Source of the DNA: Eucalyptus grandis
Lineage: Eukaryota; Streptophyta; Magnoliopsida; Myrtales; Myrtaceae
DNA length: 64,000 nt
Direction of reading: 5' to 3'
NCBI RefSeq assembly: GCF_016545825.1
Contig: NC_052619.1
Coordinates: forward strand, 14,151,501 to 14,215,500
Below, in pieces: positions 37,201-50,302 of the stretch (its first letter is position 1; the number at the start of each line of letters is the position of its first letter). The notes below the pieces were generated by a model, which searched no databases, had not been told where the DNA came from, and saw nothing but the letters and a program-made list of their open reading frames with translations. The position numbers were made by a program, and so were the translations under genes.

Positions 37201-40200
37201 ACTTTGAAGCTTGGGACGCACATTATACCAACATATGGACTCGAGCTCACATTGGACCGTATTTTTTGTTAGTGGAGACTGCATAAAATGATTAAAAACT
37301 TAAAAACACTGAATTTACATCGTTATTCAATCCGAATTGATGACTTCATATAAGTTGAAAATCGAAAAACTTGATAAAAAAAAGTCAAGATATAGAAAAG
37401 CTTAAATTTATGTCATTAAGAAAAGGGTTTTAAGGCGTGGGATTCTTAAACCTATATGACCAATGGTTCAAAATGAAGTCGTTGTCCTATAAGGACAAAA
37501 GGCACTCACCATCTCATTCACTTGCCTAACAGAAAAGCAGAGACAAAGCAGTACGATAATGAAGAAGGCAGCCAACATGTCAATGAATATCTTGGTGGGG
37601 ATGGGTAATATAAATTTTGAAATGCATGGAGTACATTTAAGATTAGTGAATTGATTGGCTTGTGGGCAGGATGGTGGGTGAACCGCCGGATTGGAGAAGG
37701 GTTGCCTTCAGAAGCTCACCTACCGTCGGACAACTTTTGTGGTAGGGGTGTGGCCCATGACTTCGGAATTAGGTTCGCGATTGTTTTCCAATAGAACTTT
37801 TAGGCCCATCTCAACCATATTTCAATTTTTATAGTCTAGTGTTCTATTTCACCTAAGAAAATCGAGCGAACACGGCATGATGGGCTGGGGAATAACACTC
37901 TGAACAGCTGAACGGAGCCTTTTTTGGGTCCGGCGATTGGACCAATCAAAATGGGTTATTAGATTTATTTTTTAACCCATACACGATTGGTTGAGTTGTT
38001 TATGAGTTAGTTATATGCAATAAACGGGTCATAAATGAATTTATAATGATAAAACCCATCATAATATAAGACTTACTTAAACCTAACCTACTTGTATGAC
38101 TCTTTTCATTCCGTCGTGCCCTCACTCAATCTTAGGTTTGCTCGCCGATACTCTCACTTTAATTTGGATATTATGAAAGTGTTCTAGCATTGTAGGTTGG
38201 TCAAGTATGAATCATTAGACTTGCAATGTGTGGAAAATGAGTTAAATGAATTTGAATGGATTGGACTATTTGTGACCCGACTCGACCCACTAGTTAGATG
38301 GGTCTGCCGGTTATCAAAAAATGATTCAATTATGAGCTGCCCGGTTTCTATTGACGAGTCTATTCCACAAAGTTTGAGCCCAAAAACAAGGGAAAACGAG
38401 AGCATAAACATTAAAGAGGCGGCGTAAAAGAATACTTTCCGAAAGCAATCTTATCCGTCATTGATTTGAGAGCTGTAATTATCTGCCCTGGGTGACCATC
38501 AAGTCAACAGTAAATATGACAGGCTTGTGACGGGATTTGTGCGGCAATTACGTATACATGATATATGAAACTTCGTTTCCAATTGAATATCTGGGATTGA
38601 CTGCATTGAGGCTGTAGGCCGGTTGGTTAAAAGTGACTCCCATCTCATTTGATGAGAAGTCGGGACCCCTGGTCGCTCCTCCATTTCAAGAAATCGCAGT
38701 TTCTTAAGGGCGATGGTTCGACTTGTTTGCGATGGATAAAGATCACTCCAACTTACTCAAGCTCTAGGGTGGTGTACCGCTATGCCAGGCTAACGAGTTT
38801 GCTCAAAATTATCTTATGAAATAGGTGGAATAAAAATTTATAGGATTTTTAATATTCATAATAAAAAAAAAGTTATTTTTCGTGAATCACAAACTTCTTG
38901 AATTAATAAAATTAAAATTATATCTCAATATAAATAATATATAATATAAGAAATTTAAAATAACAAAAAAATAAAATTTTCTTTTTAAATTTAATCTCAT
39001 TTGTATTTGAATATTCTAATTTAATTATATCTTATAATATAATTTCAATATATAAATATAAATTTATATTTATATTTATCACATATTTTAGGTTTTTAGG
39101 AATGTTAGTATAGTGTGTTTACTATTTAATAAAGTTTTATTAGAAAACGATGGAAGAGGGAAAAAGAAATAAAAAATAAAATAATTCAAAAAATGGAAAA
39201 AAAATAAAAATGAAATAGGCAAGAGTATCGGAAAAGATTTTTACCATCTCCGTTTGAGCAACTTTTAGGTTTATTTACATTGATATGTCGTTTATACTAA
39301 ATAATGTACATAATATGATATGAATATATTCGACTTTATTACTACAATTCATCAAATATTAGATAGCATATAATAAAATCATCGGACTTCATATCCTATC
39401 TTAGCCAACCCAGTCCTCTCCTGATTAAAAATCTAAACGACTAAATGTAGCCTTTGACTCCGTTTATGTCGTAAAAAATAAATGATTTAGAGAATATATT
39501 TCTAAAAATAATTGTTTGTATTGCTTGAAATAATTAGTCAATAAAAAATATTTTAATTATCAACAACTTATTTTCAAATAATTTCGTCGACGATGAATAA
39601 AAATTTTCATTCATTCATTTTGAAAGTGATACACCGATTATGTTTTAAAAAGTATTTTTTAAATTATTCATTTTTTACGAAATAAATACAATCATTGGTC
39701 TATTTTCCTTCTATGCGACCGGAAAGAAAGATGATGCAACTTTCTAGGTAGATTGAAGCCTTTTTTAGCCTAGGATTGCTCCTAAACCACTCAATATGGG
39801 ATGAGGAAGAGGAGATAAGATGCGCTTTTATGGCCGCAGACCGCCGAAGAAAGGGACCGCCATCGGTCGCACTCCCATTTTCCTTCAGCACTTTTTTCAC
39901 TGGCTACTTGTGACTTGCAACAGCACTTGATTTGGACCCTCCTTTTTTCTTAATCTCTAAGGATGCCATATGATGTGAGGCACCTTCCGTCATTGGAATT
40001 TCAAACTTGACAATCTAAAGAGACCGCCAAGTCCCGATCCAATTAAATTCAATGTCTCCCGAATGCGCTAGAAATATCTATAGATGATAGACGCCTTCCA
40101 AACATGCCACGAGTAGCTAGTCAAGATAATTTTGTAATTTATAGTTAATGAAATGATTTCTCTTGTGTCATGTGTCGTCATTATTTTAAAAATCTAATTA

Positions 40201-43200
40201 TTTCATCTTAAGTATGCTTAGTAATCACTTTTTCTTTGCGGGTAACGGAAGCTTTGGAGCCCTTGTTCCCGCATGTCAAAGGAATAATTTAGTATCGACT
40301 TTATCTAATAGACTAGATCATGTTAAATACTAGCGATTCTATGGAAAGTTCCTAGATAAAACCGATCAAAATCAAAAACCTTTTTCTTTCTCGATTTTTT
40401 TCTTCCGAAAAAATCAATATTTGAAAACATAATTTTTTTATTATCAAATCATGATCAATATACTTGAGTTGGTGCATTCTATCTAGCATAGCTCCATATG
40501 CAATACGACATGGTACAGCCAGATATCACTTGGGTTTGATTTGCAATGCAAGATGTCGACGCAAAGAAAATTACGGATGGACTTTGCTAGTTCTTGGGCC
40601 CCCTTGCCTCCACGAACTTTCCACTCTCCACAGCTACAACCAAAGTACAAATAATGCAAAACATCTCGTTTTATCTGGACACCGACTACTCATTAATGTA
40701 TATAATAAGGAAGTAATTGCATTTTCGATGCACCGAAATACACTTCGGAGGACTCAAGCTTTTTATTGGGGTATTTAGTAAATGCTCTCGAAGCACTTAT
40801 TAAAAGGAAATGAAATAAGAAAAGTGATTGTTTGATATGAAGGTTATGCTCGAATTTCAACCTGGATACAACCGGAGAGGAGGCGACTAGGGGCCGCCGC
40901 CACCCTCAAACCGGCTGCCGCCACCCTCAAACCCCTAGAGCAATTCCATTTTGCATTTATAACTTCTTGGGCAGAGAGGTGTCCGTCAAACTGCTGACTA
41001 TATCCATACATTGAATTGGTCTTCTTTCTATTCAATTTTTCTTATCCTTTTTTAATATACAAGTCAATACGAAATTTTCTTCTAATTTTTTTTTCAAGAG
41101 TACGAACATTCGACTTTACACGAGTAATCCTCTGACGAAATTAATTTTTTATGTTATTTTAATCAGAATGATAATATTATTGCGTCCTTAAAAGGATCAA
41201 AACTTCGAAAAAGATAAATTTGAATAATTCTCCTAACTAAAAATGTTTAAAAAACTACAAATTAGTATTGTTATTCCACTCAAAAAAATTTATTAAAAAG
41301 TTTAGAATTGAATTTGTAAATATGTAATAGATTTAGGATTTTTTGAATAATTTTTTCAAATGATGGTACATGGCAACCTGCCCTCTCTTACTTTCTTTTT
41401 TCAAAAGATTTGCTTGAATTTTTCTTAAAACTCTTTTATTCTTTTTTCTTTTTTGGTTCGGTGGGATGTCACGTCAATCCAACGAGACCCCATGTAGCAT
41501 TCCATCGAAAAATTAATCGGATGACGGTCAAAAGTGCATCAACTGAAAAAAAAAATTTGAAAGTATAATAAATTGGATAATTAAAATACGTAGTATTGGG
41601 TTACATGATTGCAAGTATATAGAGACTGCGGGCGAAGTTGATCCGGCGATCGAGATGAGATGCTTTGTGATGAGATTGTCCTGGTACTTGAGCCGGTAAG
41701 GACACTTAAAGGCAACGTTGGACGTGTTGCCGGGTTTGGAAGGGGATCGCCATTGATGCAATGTGAAATATTGGATGAGAGGGACACGAGAGGAAAAGAA
41801 GATCCATGCTCGGGCATCGGAATTGCAGGTGAAGAAGCCGTGCGAGGTTGTTCTACCGTTCGCTTGTGGAGTTTGCATTTGAGGGCAATGAGAAAGGTAC
41901 CTGACACAAAACGGGAGTTTCGAAAGATCTCAAATGCATTTCCTCGACATGGCATGTTTATGCATCTGAACTGAAGAAACAGCGACATGTGCCCGAACCT
42001 AATTTATGTCCTATTGACCATTTGGTTTGTTGCTAGTCCCACGAGATCTTGGCAATGAACTTATACGCATAATCTTTAAAATGAAAGCTACGACTCTCGT
42101 GATATTTTTTAAGAATCGGGGAGTTACGATTGCGAAATGCATTCTACGTTACCTATTTATGAGATTTGTAGTGGCTTTTATATGTGTGTGTGAAATCTCC
42201 TTAAAGGCCAACAAGGGTTGCTCAACCAAAATGTGTTGGCTTGATGACACAAAGTTTGCCCTATCCTTATGGTTTTGGATTTAAGTTTTGTTGGGAGCAT
42301 TTCGAAAGTAAAATTGTGAATGCTCCGGATTGATAAGGGGTTGCATCCTAAAAGTACCCAGAAGTTGAGATATGCAAAATTTGACTCAAATACCGTATTT
42401 TACTAACATAACAGTTTTTGGGTACTGTAAAAATAATAATCTATTGTGAGTTATAAATTATTGAAGAAGTAGGTTCCATAATAATTTATAATTATTTGTA
42501 ATTTGATTTTTTGTGACTTATAATAAATTGTTATTCTCATAATACATTATAAACTGTCACGCTATCATTTCTCTATGAATATCATTTGATCGCTTAAGAT
42601 AAAAAAGAGGTTTGCACAATCAGCTTTAATTTAGCATTAAGCAAGACCTCATTTTATGTCCCAACCAATTGAGAAATTCACACATGTGGATACTTATTAT
42701 TATTTCCCATTAATGACACCCTTATTTTGTGAAGTGTTTGGAAGGATTGAGATTCTATAATTTGAGTGGTGAGTAAATTTAAGTTTACCCTTATCAACCG
42801 TAGAGACATTAACAACCAAATTAAGGGGGAAGATTAATCCATAGAACCGTCAATGTAAAATCAAGAAAATGATTAAAATTGCATTCTAAAAAATAAATAA
42901 TAAACACATATAAATCATGAGCCACTACGATTACATCTGTCCAAGCTATCACCACGTTTAGAGGCAACTGGCATAACTATTGCCGTGTCACTCAAGGTGG
43001 GTGGCATTGCCGAACGAGGACAGCACGGCACAATGGATGGAGTGGAGCTAAGAGTTGGCGGCGGCAAGAGAGGCTTTCATTAGGGAAGGAGAAGTAGGAG
43101 TGAGTATAATTTGGATTGGTCCGGTCTAGCACCTAACTTAAGGATCAACTAATATAATGTTAGTCCCTAATTTTTAGGATTAAGGACCGATCTTATTGAA

Positions 43201-44150
43201 CCTGGGATCAAAGACCGGACCGACCCTGCGGGTCTGCCTTAGCTTCAGGATAGGATGAATTGATTTTTTATTTCATTTTTTTATTATTTAAAAGAACAAA
43301 CATACTATTTCAAATTACTTATCCATCAACAATGCGACATTAAACAATCAAATTATGAATATCAATACATATCAAACATAAATATAAGATAAGGTAATAA
43401 TAGAAATTTACACTTGTTAAAAGTAACAAACAATAAAAACAAACACACAAGGCAAGGGAAAAGAGGCGAGCAAGCTAGCAAGATCGAGGAGAGAGAAGAG
43501 AGTTTTTTTTTTTTTTGGGTCAAATTAGGGTTGGGTTTCTTTATACTTTATAATTTACAAGACAAACTGAACTTTGAATAGAATAGAGAATGAGAAGCTA
43601 AAATTTAGAATAAACAAAATTATATATTATATATAATATATATTATGTATAGGGTTAATTCGGGATGATCAAACCCTAAACTTTTAGAACTAAAGACTAA
43701 CTCACATAGCGTAGGATTCAAGGATTTTAGGACCAAGAATCGACCCAATTCCTTTGAGAATTGGATCAAGATCAATTGAGTTGGGCCTATTTAGGGTCGG
43801 TTTAGGGTTGATCCTAAATCGATACCTCAAGGAGGAGAATGAGGAGGGATAGGATGAAGGGGAAAATAATAGAAAGAAAGAAAAGTAAAGAAAAAGATAC
43901 GTGTTCTTTAAAAAAAAAGAAATTCAAGAAGGAAATTAATTTCATTCCTTTTTCGAAGATACCGATACTTCTTCTTTTTTTGGTGGGGTTCATGAGATAC
44001 TGATTCATGTGGAAACAAGTGTAATAATTTTTTTTCTTAATCTCGGAATTGACTTATTTAGCCGTCACTTTCGTGATTTCGTCTTGAGAACCACATAAAG
44101 AAGCCCCACAAGACCCAAATAACAAAAGCTACACTTACTAAAAATTCCAA
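34232..44150. other. Large gene-poor interval
   Basis: About 10 kb without a recognisable gene. It includes the start-side flank of the RING-CH gene, a CpG-rich patch at 36040-36270, a very AT-rich stretch at about 38830-39400, a short duplicated 'gccgccaccctcaaacc' unit near 40899-40938, and a GC-balanced patch at 41640-41990 whose overlapping frames on both strands match no family I know. Segments around 37900-38400 rich in 'gggtcgggt'-like words look like decayed non-autonomous transposons. Everything else looks like ordinary intergenic DNA. Confidence 0.4.
43095..43835. repeat. Possible diverged non-autonomous element
   Basis: The ends are rich in 'ggaccgatc', 'ggattaaggaccgatc' and 'ggaccaagaatcgacc' words in opposing orientation. 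An AT-rich middle holds a purine-rich stretch. Composition and layout resemble the elements at 29663 and 62292, but I cannot align it securely. No coding capacity. Confidence 0.3.
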
Positions 44151-44160
44151 TCCTTCCTCC

Positions 44161-44167
44161 TATAAAG
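44161..44167 (+). promoter_or_regulatory. TATA box of the universal stress protein gene
   Basis: TATAAAG lies about 126 bases upstream of the start codon at 44293, leaving a leader of roughly 95 bases. The leader contains 'tctcgatctctcagatctcc'. Confidence 0.55.
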
Positions 44168-44292
44168 CAGACGAGACCGGACGCCAGTTCTTCCCCATCA
44201 TCTCCAAACCAGTTGAACAAGCAGAAAACCTCTCGATCTCTCAGATCTCCTAGGCCGGCAAGAGGGATTTACTGTTCGTTCTTGAAGGTTCG

Positions 44293-45603
44293 ATGGACGG
44301 AGAGGTGAACATGAACATGACGATGAAGAAAGAGAAGAGAGTGGTGGTGGCGGTGGACGAGAGCGAGGAGAGCATGCACGCCCTCTCGTGGTGTCTCAAC
44401 CACCTCATCTCCGCCGACCAAGCCAGCAACGGCGGCACCACCACCCTCGTGCTCCTCTACGTCAAGCCCCCTCCCCCTGTTTTCTCCGTCTTCGACGCCG
44501 CAGGTAATCATCATGAACCGTCGGTACCACACTCCCCTGTTTCTCAATTGTTTCGTGCTTCTTTTCCTTGTTCTCAGTGGGTCTTCTTTTATGGAAGCGT
44601 TGTGTAAGGCAAATTAGTGATTTCGATACAGAACAGAGCATCGCACTCTTCTTCCTTTCTTCTTTTTCTTTCGCCGTTTCTTGAGTTGCTTCGCGCTTCT
44701 TTTTCTTGTTTCTTAAAAAGGGTCTTCTGCTGTAAAAGCATGTTGAGGGAAATTAGTGATTGGGTCAAAGCGGAGCGGGGTTGTGCTCTGATGAGTTCTC
44801 TTCAAGGACCGAATTCGAGGTTAATCAATTCATTCCTTTTGCAGGTTACATGTTCTCGAGCGACGTGAACGCGGCCCTGGAAAAGTACGGGTGCGACTTG
44901 GTGAGCTCGGTGATGGGACGAGCGGAGGCGATCTACAGGAGCTTCAGCGCCAACGTATTCCTCTCTACTCGATCCTCCTTTCCCTTTTCTTGATTGATTT
45001 CCGATATTCCTATCATTCAAAAGATCGCGCCTTTCTTTTCTTTCATTTTCTTTACTCTGGTTTTCCGACGATAAATTCATATTCGGGGAATTCATTCTGC
45101 AGATGAAAGTGGAGAGGTACGTTGGGAAAGGGGAAGCGAAAGCCGTGATATGCAACGCGGTGGAGAAACTCAGAGCGGACACCCTGGTCATGGGAAGCCA
45201 TGGCTACGGCTTCATGAAGAGGTACCTCCACTCGATTCCTTCATACATCTCTTTTCAGTCCCAAAGGGAAAACGCAAAAACGTCATTTATATTCAGTTTC
45301 CTCAAGAACCCTTTTGAAATCAGCTTTCGTTTCATCGTTCAACGGCCGGCTTTCGTTCTCGACAAATCTCTTTCTACCGTCCCTTCTCTTCTCTTCTCCT
45401 CCATTCGATTGATAAAAAGGACAGACGATACCAGAAACGTTAAGGAAGAAAGAGAGATAGAGAGAAGGAGACCAAGACAGCTTTCTTAAGTGCATTATTT
45501 TGACGTGGGCAGGGCTCTTCTGGGGAGCGTGAGCGACTACTGCTCGAAGCACGTCCGGTGTCCCGTCGTGATCGTGAAGCACCATCCAGCCGAGGATAAC
45601 TGA
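44293..45603 (+). CDS. Universal stress protein (UspA-like), single domain
   Basis: Four exons, phases consistent: 44293-44503, 44845-44954, 45103-45221, 45513-45603; 176 residues. UspA-type proteins are small cytosolic, often ATP-binding dimers linked to stress responses. The fold signature starts with the first strand RVVVAVDESEESMHALSWCL, followed by TLVLLYVKPP. The C-terminal nucleotide loop GSHGYGFMKRALLGS fits the G-X2-G-X9-G-(S/T) ATP-binding motif exactly, and the last strand is CPVVIVKHH. This indicates an ATP-binding member. The N-terminus has a short Met-rich extension (MDGEVNMNMTMKK). Exon 2 contributes the variable helix (DVNAALEKYGCDLVSSVMGR). The gene is complete and stands alone; no partner domain such as a kinase is fused. 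Confidence 0.92.
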
Positions 45604-46124
45604 GCAATTCTCTCTGTACTTAATGTTAGTATAATCTCGTTCCTGTCGTTGAAAGCTACGGAGTTACTGGTCTCGATCTGTGGGCAGCTAGATGTACATA
45701 CGAAGCAGTCAAGAAAGTTTGAGGTGTTTTGCTAGTTCTGCATGTTGGTAATGGACAAAATAGGCCTTTTTCACGAGTTATTTTTAGTAAAAAATTCTAT
45801 TATCGTGCCGGGTTTGAAGTTTCGGTGGGGGAATTGGCTGGGTTCCGATTCTACGTTGTGAATAAAGAAAACTTTTTTGACTCTTTGGAGTTTGAACCGA
45901 AGAGACTTTTTTGTCGACTTCGACGAGGAACTCTGAAAAGAAATTGAAGAAAGTTCGAATTTGAGAGGCCGAGGATTCGTGAGAGCGGCACGTGCATGGG
46001 ACCGTCGCCGAAATTTCGAGAACCAGGCGAGACGTGGATCCTGATCCGACCTAATGATCAGTGGAAATGGACGATTCAACAGTACTTCATCGATAAGGGG
46101 AAAAAGACAGTGAGATTGTTAGAT
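45604..46124. other. 3' flank of the stress protein gene
   Basis: Probably 3' untranslated sequence followed by unique intergenic DNA. Short frames on both strands here have no recognisable match. Confidence 0.4.
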
Positions 46125-46830
46125 GTCTTTGTCCGCATGCGCCGTGATATTAATGCGAAAATGGACAGAATCTTACAATTTAATTGGCACAAAATCACTG
46201 AAGAAATAAATAACTGAAGAAATAAATTAAGAATATTAAAGATGTCGGAAATTTAGATATCTAATCCACAAGAACAGCCAACAATAAACAATTTGCTAAT
46301 ATTAAGAGAATTTGAGTTATAATGACTCATATGTTCGAGTGTTTTTCGCACTTAAATCAATCTCATAGTGTTTATAAACAAATAACATTTTTGTCGGGAT
46401 GTGCCGTGATATCAATGCAAAAATGGGCAGAATCTTACAATTTAATTGACACAAAATCATTGGAGAAATAAATAAAGAACATTGAAGATGTTGGAAATTT
46501 AGATACCTAATTCACAAGAACAGCCAACAACAAACAATTCACTAATATTAAGAGAATTTGAATTATAATGACTCATATGTTCGAGTATTTTCCGCACTAA
46601 AGTCAATCCGATACTGTTTATAAACAAATAACATCTTTGTCGGGATGTGCCGTGATATCAATGCAAAAATGGGCAGAATCTTGTAGTTTAATTGGCGCAA
46701 AATTACTGGAGAAATAAATAAAGAACATTAAAGACGTCGGAAATTTAGATACCCAATCCACTAGAACAGCCAACAACAAACACTTCACTAATATTAAGAG
46801 AATTTGAGTTGTGCTTGAGTGTTTCCCGTA
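46125..46830. repeat. Tandem repeat, about 2.8 copies of a ~250-bp unit
   Basis: The word GCCGTGATAT recurs at 46141, 46403 and 46649, so units are about 262 and 246 bases. Units share 'aatgggcagaatctta', 'acaatttaattg', 'agaaataaataaagaac', 'acaagaacagccaacaa' and 'actaatattaagagaatttg'. The units differ by scattered substitutions and small indels, so the duplication is not recent. No coding frame runs through. Confidence 0.8.
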
Positions 46831-46924
46831 CTAAAGTCAATCCCATCCTGCTTTTTTTCCTTTCTCCATGCAGCGGCTCTTTTTCACTAAAAACATCCAA
46901 GCCTTTATTATTTTCTTTATGGGA

Positions 46925-47450
46925 TGATGACAAAAATGGCTCATTAATGTGCAATATGGCCCTAAATTTTTAATCTGTTCAATATAGTTCTTGAACTTTA
47001 AACAAATGCTTAATGTGGTCCCTAGGTTTTTAATTTGTTCAATATAATCATTGAACTTTAGCTCAATTGTGTAATATGGTCAAAAAACTTTCAATTTTTC
47101 AATGTAATTTAAAATTTTGCCCCATAAAAATGTGGTCTGAGAATATTTAATTTGTTTAATATGATCATTGAACTTTTCATGCATGTTCAATTTAGTTTTT
47201 GAACTATATGAAAATGTTCACTGCTATTCTTAAACTTAAATTATGAAAGGACAATATTGAAAATTCTATTCAAGGACTAAATTGAATATGTAAAAAAAAA
47301 AAAACTAGATATCACATTAAATAAATTAAAAGTTCAATAGTCATATTACACATTAGATTAAAGTTCAATGATCATATTGAAAAATTAAAAGTTCAAAAAT
47401 TACATTACACGTTTGTTCAAAATTAAGGAATTATTTATGTCATTATCTCT
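46925..47450. mobile_element. Foldback element with long inverted arms (MITE-like)
   Basis: The left arm repeats 'gtgcaatatggccctaaattttt', 'aatttgttcaatataatcattgaacttta'. The right arm has the reverse complement pattern 'attaaaagttcaatagtcatattacacatt', 'aaagttcaatgatcatattgaaaaatt'. Ends TGATGACAAAAATGGCTCATT and, in reverse complement, ATAATGACATAAATAATTCC are alike. Each arm itself contains two or three diverged 50-60 bp repeats. A further stretch of the same type occurs at about 48670-49010. Non-coding. Confidence 0.6.
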
Positions 47451-47469
47451 TGTTTTTATGTGAGTCGAA

Positions 47470-48557
47470 CAAATTTTTTACCTTTGTCCTAGACCCACCA
47501 ATTACTCGATTTTTCCTTTCCCGTGTGCCTTTCAACAAAGACGTCCACGACCACGACTTCTTTTGGAGAATATCCGTGAGCTCCTTCCTTTCGTATTTAT
47601 CCAAAAGAAGGGTCTCCTCCTCTTGTACGTAATTAAACTAAAATCCAAGAAGTTAAAACTTGTCAGAGATGGCATTCTCCAACGGAAAAGAAAATCAACA
47701 TCCTTCGCCCAAAGAATACAGATTTGCGCAGGATTAGAAGGCCATCCACACCAGATTTTTTTTATGAACAAGATCAAATCCTCCAAACAAGTCTAGTCCG
47801 ATTCCATACACAGCTCAAATTCGAGACATAATTTAACAAAACGAATATACACTCTCACATGTTTTATCACATAGCATTGAAGACTTCCACATGCACTACA
47901 CGCGGGGACTCAATGAATCCCGAACGTCTAGATTAGTTTCGGTGGATCTTTGTGGTGAATTCGTAATCGAGAACTAGACATAGGTAGGTGAGTAGATTGA
48001 GTCCTCTCCCTAATGTGGTTTTCAATGCCTCATTCTAATTTTGCCACAAGTGAGGATTGGAATTGCACAGAGTGAACCAGATGACAAATTGGTGGAACAA
48101 GGGTTAGGCGATTGATTCCACAAAGATGGGCATAATTTAGAGGCATCGTAGGCCCTTCGTGCCGCTTGGCTTCCTAAGCACGATCGAGTTAGGCGCATTA
48201 CGTTGATAAGGAAACAAGGGACTTAAATTTTGATTGGACTGTCATCTAAAAACTAGAAAGAGAGAACATTAAAGGCCATCCGCTGCATAACCAATTTGAC
48301 TGATACAGCTGTGACCTAGGCCGGTCGGGATCAACCTGAGCCTTTTGGTTTAGAGAAAGTGTCCTCGTCTGTGGGTGAAAACTGAAAAGTGAAAAAGCCA
48401 GTCGTGAAATCTCGGGAAAGACGTTGATTTGGCTGGAGCTTCGGTCATCTTGTCTGGCTAATGGAATACAAATCGGTCCTGAGATTTTAGGTTTCGATTT
48501 ATGTAGGTCCCATCTTGTTCTCAATGAACTGTTCTCGGTAATAACTAGAGTTGACTA
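47470..48557. repeat. Segmental duplication, copy 1
   Basis: This block and the one at 49028-49968 are collinear copies. They begin alike with 'tttttacctttgtcctagacccacca' and share the words 'gatttgcgcaggattagaag', 'atgaatcccga', 'gtggttttcaatg', 'gtgaggattggaattgc', 'ggaacaaggg', 'gtgaaatct' and 'gggaaagac'. Copy 1 contains about 110 bases (47602-47710) missing in copy 2. Neither copy keeps a long frame. I do not recognise an ancestral gene. Confidence 0.7.
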
Positions 48558-49027
48558 GGGGCCATTGGTTTCGACCAAAACAAAAAAGGGGCCATTGGTT
48601 TCGAGCCGAGCAGATTTCCTTATACAAAACTTGAAATCTCTAATAACAAATTCCGTTCCCAGTTTTGGTTTGTCGTATAATAAATCTCTAAATTTTTAAT
48701 TTATATAATATAGTCTATAAACAATTGAACATTTGAACATTGACTAAATACATAATGTGATCTCTGAACATTTATTCAATATACACTGTGATACCTTAAT
48801 TTTTAAATATATTTAATCTAGTCTTTTGAATTACATTGTCGCTAAATTTGAATCGATAAAATAATAACATTAAGTATAACTAAATTAAACATGTATCAAA
48901 GGTCTAGATACAAGGGTCACGTTTTAGACTGGACCAAAGTTTAACAATCCCATTGAACAAACTAAAGATTCAATGATCACATTTCATGAACCATTTGTGC
49001 CCTTACCCTTTCTTTTTACATGATTCA

Positions 49028-49968
49028 ACAATTTTTTTACCTTTGTCCTAGACCCACCAAATACTCAGTTTTTCTTTCCCCCGTGCCTTTAACAGAGACT
49101 TCGACGACTTCTTTTGGAGAATATCTTTGAGCCCCTTCCTTTTGTATATATCCAAGATTTGCGCAGGATTAGAAGGCCATCCACCTCAGATTTTTTAGGA
49201 ACAAGATGGAATGCTCTAAATGAGTTGAGTTCCATAAACAGTTCAAACTCAAAATATAATTTATCAGAATGAATGCATACTCTCACATTTTTATCGCATC
49301 GCAATGCATCAAAGATTTTCACATGCATTACACGTGGGAACTCGATGAATCCCGAGCATCTAGGTTGGTTTCGATGGACCTTCACGGTGAATTCATAAGC
49401 AAGAACTAGGCACATGTAGTTTTTATACATAGATGAGTTGAGTCTTCTCCCTAACGTGGTTTTCAATGTCTACTTCTAAATTGGCCACGAGTGAGGATTG
49501 GAATTGCCCGAAGTGAACCAAACAACAAATTTGGTGGAACAAGGGGTTAGGCGATGGGAGGCCCTTTGTGCTATTGGCGCGTTGGGGTTCGTAAGCATGA
49601 TCGAGTTAGGTGCAATACATCGATCAAGAACAGGGACATGAAGTTTGATTGTGCTGTTATCTAAAAACAAGAAACTGAAAAACATTAATGCCATCTGCTG
49701 CATTTGCAGGACCAATTTGACAGAAACAGCTATGATTAGGCCAGTCAGCAACAACTTAGCCTTTTGCTTTAGGAAAATTGTCCAGTTCTGGGTGAAAAGT
49801 GAAAAAGTAAGTCGTGAAATCTTGGGAAAGACATTGATTTGGGTAAAGCTTGGGTCATTCTTGTCTAATTAACTGAATCTAGATCGGACCTGAGTTTTCA
49901 GGTCTCAATTTATGAAGTTCTCGACTTGTTTCCAGTGAATCATTCTAAGTGATAATTAGAGTTGGTAG
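49028..49968. repeat. Segmental duplication, copy 2
   Basis: Second copy of the block at 47470-48557, about 1.55 kb downstream in the same orientation and shorter through deletions. An open frame of about 125 codons on the minus strand (49089-49466) spans part of it; its counterpart in copy 1 is interrupted, so I do not call it a gene. Confidence 0.7.
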
Positions 49969-50302
49969 AGGCAGCCGATTTCAAAGTGAGTAGGTTCTTG
50001 ATCGAAAATCTGAAATCACAATGTTAGATTCTATTCTCGATTTTTGGAATTAAGAATCAAATGCATTGACTAAAACTAGTTTAAACAAATTTATCAATTG
50101 GAACAAGGTTGAATCCAAACCAGCAGCTGGTTTTGAACCGATAGCAAGATCGATCCAGAATCCGCCTACCACTAATTCTTTTTCCTTTCTATTTCATTTA
50201 TCTTTTTGTAAACCTAGCGCTGATAACCAAGTTTAAGGGTAATATAAATGAGGGGTGTTATTTCCAATGATGATGAGAGCCAATGAACTTTGGGGTCCTT
50301 TG
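49969..50302. other. Short intergenic stretch
   Basis: It contains words such as 'ttggaacaaggttgaatccaaacc' and 'gaaccgatagcaagatcgatcc' that recall the non-autonomous elements at 29663 and 43095. No gene seen. Confidence 0.3.

Noticed and set aside
41581..41988. 135-codon minus-strand frame with overlapping plus-strand frame
   Set aside because: Considered as a gene fragment, but no recognisable motif in any frame and no clean splice structure.
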